Below, in pieces: positions 61,905 to 64,000 of a stretch of DNA of 64,000 nucleotides (positions are counted from its first letter, which is position 1; each line of letters starts with the position of its first letter). A model generated the notes under the pieces. The model had not been told where the DNA came from. It made no database searches and saw only the letters and a list, made by a program, of their open reading frames with translations. Origin of the DNA: Holophagaceae bacterium (GTDB taxonomy: Bacteria; Acidobacteriota; Holophagae; Holophagales; Holophagaceae); contig JANYLR010000054.1 of the NCBI GenBank assembly GCA_025363715.1, positions 34,201 through 98,200 on the forward strand, written 5' to 3'. The position numbers and the translations under genes are program-made.

Positions 61905-63107
61905 CTACTGCGCACCGGCATTGATTCCTCCAATGAGCGTATAGATGGGCAGCAGGATGGCCAGGGCCACGAAGACGAGCATGCTGGCAAGACCCAGGAT
62001 GATGAGCGGTTCCAGCAGCTGGAAGAACCGCTTCACGCCCGCCTGCACCTCGGCGTCGAAAAAGGTGCTGACCCGGGTGAGGGTCTGTTCCAGGTTGCCC
62101 ACCTCTTCGCCGATGGCGAGCATCCGCACGACGAGGGGGGGAAAGTAGCCCACGGCGGCGGCCATGACGGCCAGGCGCTCGCCGCCCTCCACTCCCTCGC
62201 GGATGCGCCGCACGCAGAGCGACAGCCGCGCGTTCCCCGTGACGCCTTCGCATTCCCGGAGGATCTGGATCATGGGAATGCCGGCCCGGAACTGGGCGGC
62301 GAAGAAGGTGGCGAAGCGGGAGAGCCCGAGGCGCGTCACCAGGGCCCCGGCCAGGGGCATGCTGAGCAGGCGCGTATCCCAGGCCAGGCGATAGGCTTCG
62401 TCCCGCAGGGCGAAGCGATGGGCCACGTAGAGCCCGATGGGGCCCAGCACCACCAGCCAGCCCCAGTCCACCATGAACCCGCCGATGCCCATGAAGAGCC
62501 GGGTGGGCAGGGGCAAGGGCACGTTGAATTCCCGCAGCATCTTGAGGATGGGCGGGAAGGCGAACACCGAAGCGGCGAGGATGGCGAGGCCGATCACGCC
62601 GAGCACGATCAGGGGATAGGTGCTGGCCTGCTTCATCTGGGAGGCGAAGGCCTCCTCCCATTCGACGAGCTTCACCACCTCCCGCAGGGCCTCGTCCATG
62701 CGGCCGCTGGATTCGCCCGCCCGCAGCATGGCCACATGGAGGGGGCTGAAGAAGCCGGGGTGGGCCTCGAAGGCCTCGGAGAGGCTCGCGCCCCCTTCGA
62801 TCCTGCGCCGGATGTCCATGATGGCCGCATCGAGGGCCGGGCGCTCGGGCACGCGGTAGTCCGCCAGTGCCGCGATGATCGGCACGCCGGCTTCGATGTA
62901 GCTGCCCAGGTGCACGAGGAACGCCACCTGCTCCCGCCGTTTCACCCGCAGGGTGCCGATCCGCGCGGCCCCCTGGAAGCTGGCCTTCAGCAGGAAGAGG
63001 CGGTCCTGGGCCAGGAGGGCGTGGAGCTCCTCCTCGCTGCCGGCCACCCGGACTCCCTTGAGGGTGCGGCCATCGAGACCGCGGGCCGTGTAGGCGAAGG
63101 CCGGCAT
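61905..63107 (-). CDS. Type II secretion/type IV pilus inner-membrane protein (GspF/PilC family)
   Basis: 400 residues. It begins with the family opening MPAFAYTARGLDGRTLKG, has two homologous T2SF domains (about 60-185 and 265-390) and three membrane segments, and ends in AILLPIYTLIGGINAGAQ, a typical GspF end. It is the platform protein that works with the ATPase encoded immediately upstream (1-bp overlap). Whether it serves secretion or pili cannot be decided without the pseudopilin genes. Confidence 0.93.
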   Translation of the reverse strand: MPAFAYTARGLDGRTLKGVRVAGSEEELHALLAQDRLFLLKASFQGAARIGTLRVKRREQVAFLVHLGSYIEAGVPIIAALADYRVPERPALDAAIMDIRRRIEGGASLSEAFEAHPGFFSPLHVAMLRAGESSGRMDEALREVVKLVEWEEAFASQMKQASTYPLIVLGVIGLAILAASVFAFPPILKMLREFNVPLPLPTRLFMGIGGFMVDWGWLVVLGPIGLYVAHRFALRDEAYRLAWDTRLLSMPLAGALVTRLGLSRFATFFAAQFRAGIPMIQILRECEGVTGNARLSLCVRRIREGVEGGERLAVMAAAVGYFPPLVVRMLAIGEEVGNLEQTLTRVSTFFDAEVQAGVKRFFQLLEPLIILGLASMLVFVALAILLPIYTLIGGINAGAQ

Positions 63108-64000
63108 CAGTCGTCCTCCGCCCGGACGCGCACGGCTTCCTCGAGGGTGATGAGGCCCCGCTGGGCCAGATACACCGCGTGCTCGAAGAGGCTCGTCTTG
63201 CCCTCCCTCCGCGCCTGCGCTTCGACCTCGGAGAGCGGGGCGTTGGTGGCGATCAGCTCGCGCACCTTATGCGTGACGAAGAGGAGGTCGTGGATGGGCT
63301 TGCGGCCGCGCACGCCCGTGAACCGGCACAGCTCGCAGCCCTTGCCCTTCTCCCACTTGCCTTCCTTCTGGTGGGGCTTGAGCAGGGCCCTGGCCTCGTC
63401 CTCGGGGCGGTAGGGCGCGGCGCAGGCCTGGCAGTTCACCCGCACGAGGCGCTGGGCCAGGACACCCTGGAGGGCCGCGGCCAGTTCCAGGCTGCTCACG
63501 CCCATGTCCTTGAGCCGGGGCAGCGAGCCCACGGGGTCGTTGGTATGGAGGGTGGAAAGCACCAGGTGGCCCGTCATGGCGGCCCGCAGGGCGATGCCCG
63601 CGGTCTCGCCATCCCGGATCTCGCCGATGAGGATGATGTCTGGATCCTGGCGCAGGATGCTGCGCAACCCCGCGGCGAAGGTGAGCCCCGACTTGACGTT
63701 CACCTGCACCTGGGTGATGAGCGGCAGCTCGTACTCGACGGGATCCTCCACCGTCACGATGCAGCGGTCGCTGCCGTTGACGCTGTTCAGCGCCGAGTAG
63801 AGGGTGGTCGTCTTGCCGCTGCCGGTGGGGCCCGTCACCAGGATCACCCCATGGGGCAAGGCCAGCAGGCGGACGAAGCGGTCGTGGATGTCGTCGGGCA
63901 TGCCCAGCTGGTCCAGGCTCATGACCAGCTTCGTCTTGTCCAGGAAGCGCAGCACCACCTTCTCGCCGTGGTTGTTGGGAAGGAAGCTGGCGCGGATGTC
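63107..64000 (-). CDS. Type II secretion/type IV pilus assembly ATPase (GspE/PilB family), partial
   Basis: The reading frame stays open to the window end (DIRASFLPNNHGEKVVLRFLD), so the track's ATG at 63958 is internal and the 5' part is outside. About 297 C-terminal residues are visible: Walker A GPTGSGKTTTLYS, Asp box TVEDPVEYELP, Walker B DPDIILIGEIRDGETAG, and a tetracysteine zinc motif (CQAC...CELC). It powers pilus or pseudopilus assembly together with the GspF-type protein. Confidence 0.94.
   Translation of the reverse strand, partial: DIRASFLPNNHGEKVVLRFLDKTKLVMSLDQLGMPDDIHDRFVRLLALPHGVILVTGPTGSGKTTTLYSALNSVNGSDRCIVTVEDPVEYELPLITQVQVNVKSGLTFAAGLRSILRQDPDIILIGEIRDGETAGIALRAAMTGHLVLSTLHTNDPVGSLPRLKDMGVSSLELAAALQGVLAQRLVRVNCQACAAPYRPEDEARALLKPHQKEGKWEKGKGCELCRFTGVRGRKPIHDLLFVTHKVRELIATNAPLSEVEAQARREGKTSLFEHAVYLAQRGLITLEEAVRVRAEDD

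Noticed and set aside
61633-62661. 342-residue minus-strand ORF over the gspF gene start region and the gap
   Set aside because: It is a frame-shadow of the GspF coding region joined to the structured gap; no family motif, and an overlapping real gene in another frame.

Overview
This 64 kb window is dense, GC-rich bacterial DNA with short intergenic gaps, many stop/start overlaps, AT-rich promoter islands, frequent GTG/TTG starts and clear AGGAGG-type ribosome binding sites. A Tsx-like outer-membrane channel, signal peptides, a type II secretion/type IV pilus pair and flagellar parts point to a diderm. The gene mix (anaerobic purine breakdown, citramalate route to isoleucine, hemerythrin-fused chemoreceptor, standalone B12 subunit of methylmalonyl-CoA mutase) suggests an anaerobic or microaerophilic environmental bacterium. 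My best guess is Acidobacteriota class Holophagae (Geothrix/Holophaga-like); this is an inference from gene content and is not proven by a marker gene.

Region 1 (1-26.4 kb, almost all minus strand) is a large purine catabolic supercluster of the kind known from Escherichia coli (ygeW-ygeY-hyuA-ygfK-ssnA-xdh) and from purine-degrading Clostridia. In transcription order it holds a divergent pair (guanine deaminase on plus; an ABC importer of the BMP/nucleoside type on minus: ATPase, two permeases, binding protein), a three-subunit xanthine dehydrogenase (Mo, 2Fe-2S, FAD), a carbamate kinase, a second carbamate kinase, a selenium-dependent-type xanthine dehydrogenase, a YgeY hydrolase, a YgfK-type flavin/iron-sulfur oxidoreductase (frameshifted here), a Tsx-like nucleoside channel, a threonine-synthase-like PLP enzyme, a hydantoinase, the YgeW carbamoyltransferase and a second PLP enzyme cut by the window start. 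An 8-oxoguanine-deaminase-like amidohydrolase closes the region at 25-26.4 kb. Together they give import, deamination, hydroxylation, ring opening, carbamoyl transfer, ATP from carbamoyl phosphate, and lyase chemistry on the remaining amino acid.

Region 2 (26.4-35.6 kb) is mixed housekeeping: HIT protein, TrmL, B12-binding mutase subunit, RadA, two membrane proteins (DUF2157 and GDYXXLXY-like), an esterase, an unknown protein, a methyltransferase and a nitronate-monooxygenase-like protein with an extra N-terminal domain.

Region 3 (35.7-42.7 kb) is branched-chain amino acid synthesis, leuA-ilvB-ilvN-ilvC on minus, ending in a strong terminator, with a divergent LysR regulator whose likely operator is a 22-bp interrupted palindrome; yicC follows the regulator. 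The second part of the pathway, leuC-leuD-leuB plus convergent cimA, lies at 53.7-58.7 kb.

Region 4 (42.9-53.6 kb) has a chemoreceptor with a C-terminal hemerythrin domain, a binding-protein-like unknown, threonine aldolase, UppP, an ABC-2 exporter pair, a TPR-like protein, a YvcK-type protein, a DUF4388 protein and a coiled-coil protein. Region 5 (58.8-64 kb) has TruA, HU with a textbook promoter and terminator, FliL and FliN, a structured repeat region, and the start of a GspF/GspE-type secretion or pilus operon that runs off the end.

I saw no tRNA, rRNA, CRISPR array, transposase or phage gene. The points most worth a second look are the ygfK frameshift, a shared 28-bp promoter motif inside the purine cluster, the two PLP enzymes standing where ygeX would be expected, the chemoreceptor-hemerythrin fusion, and several dispersed or structured repeats.
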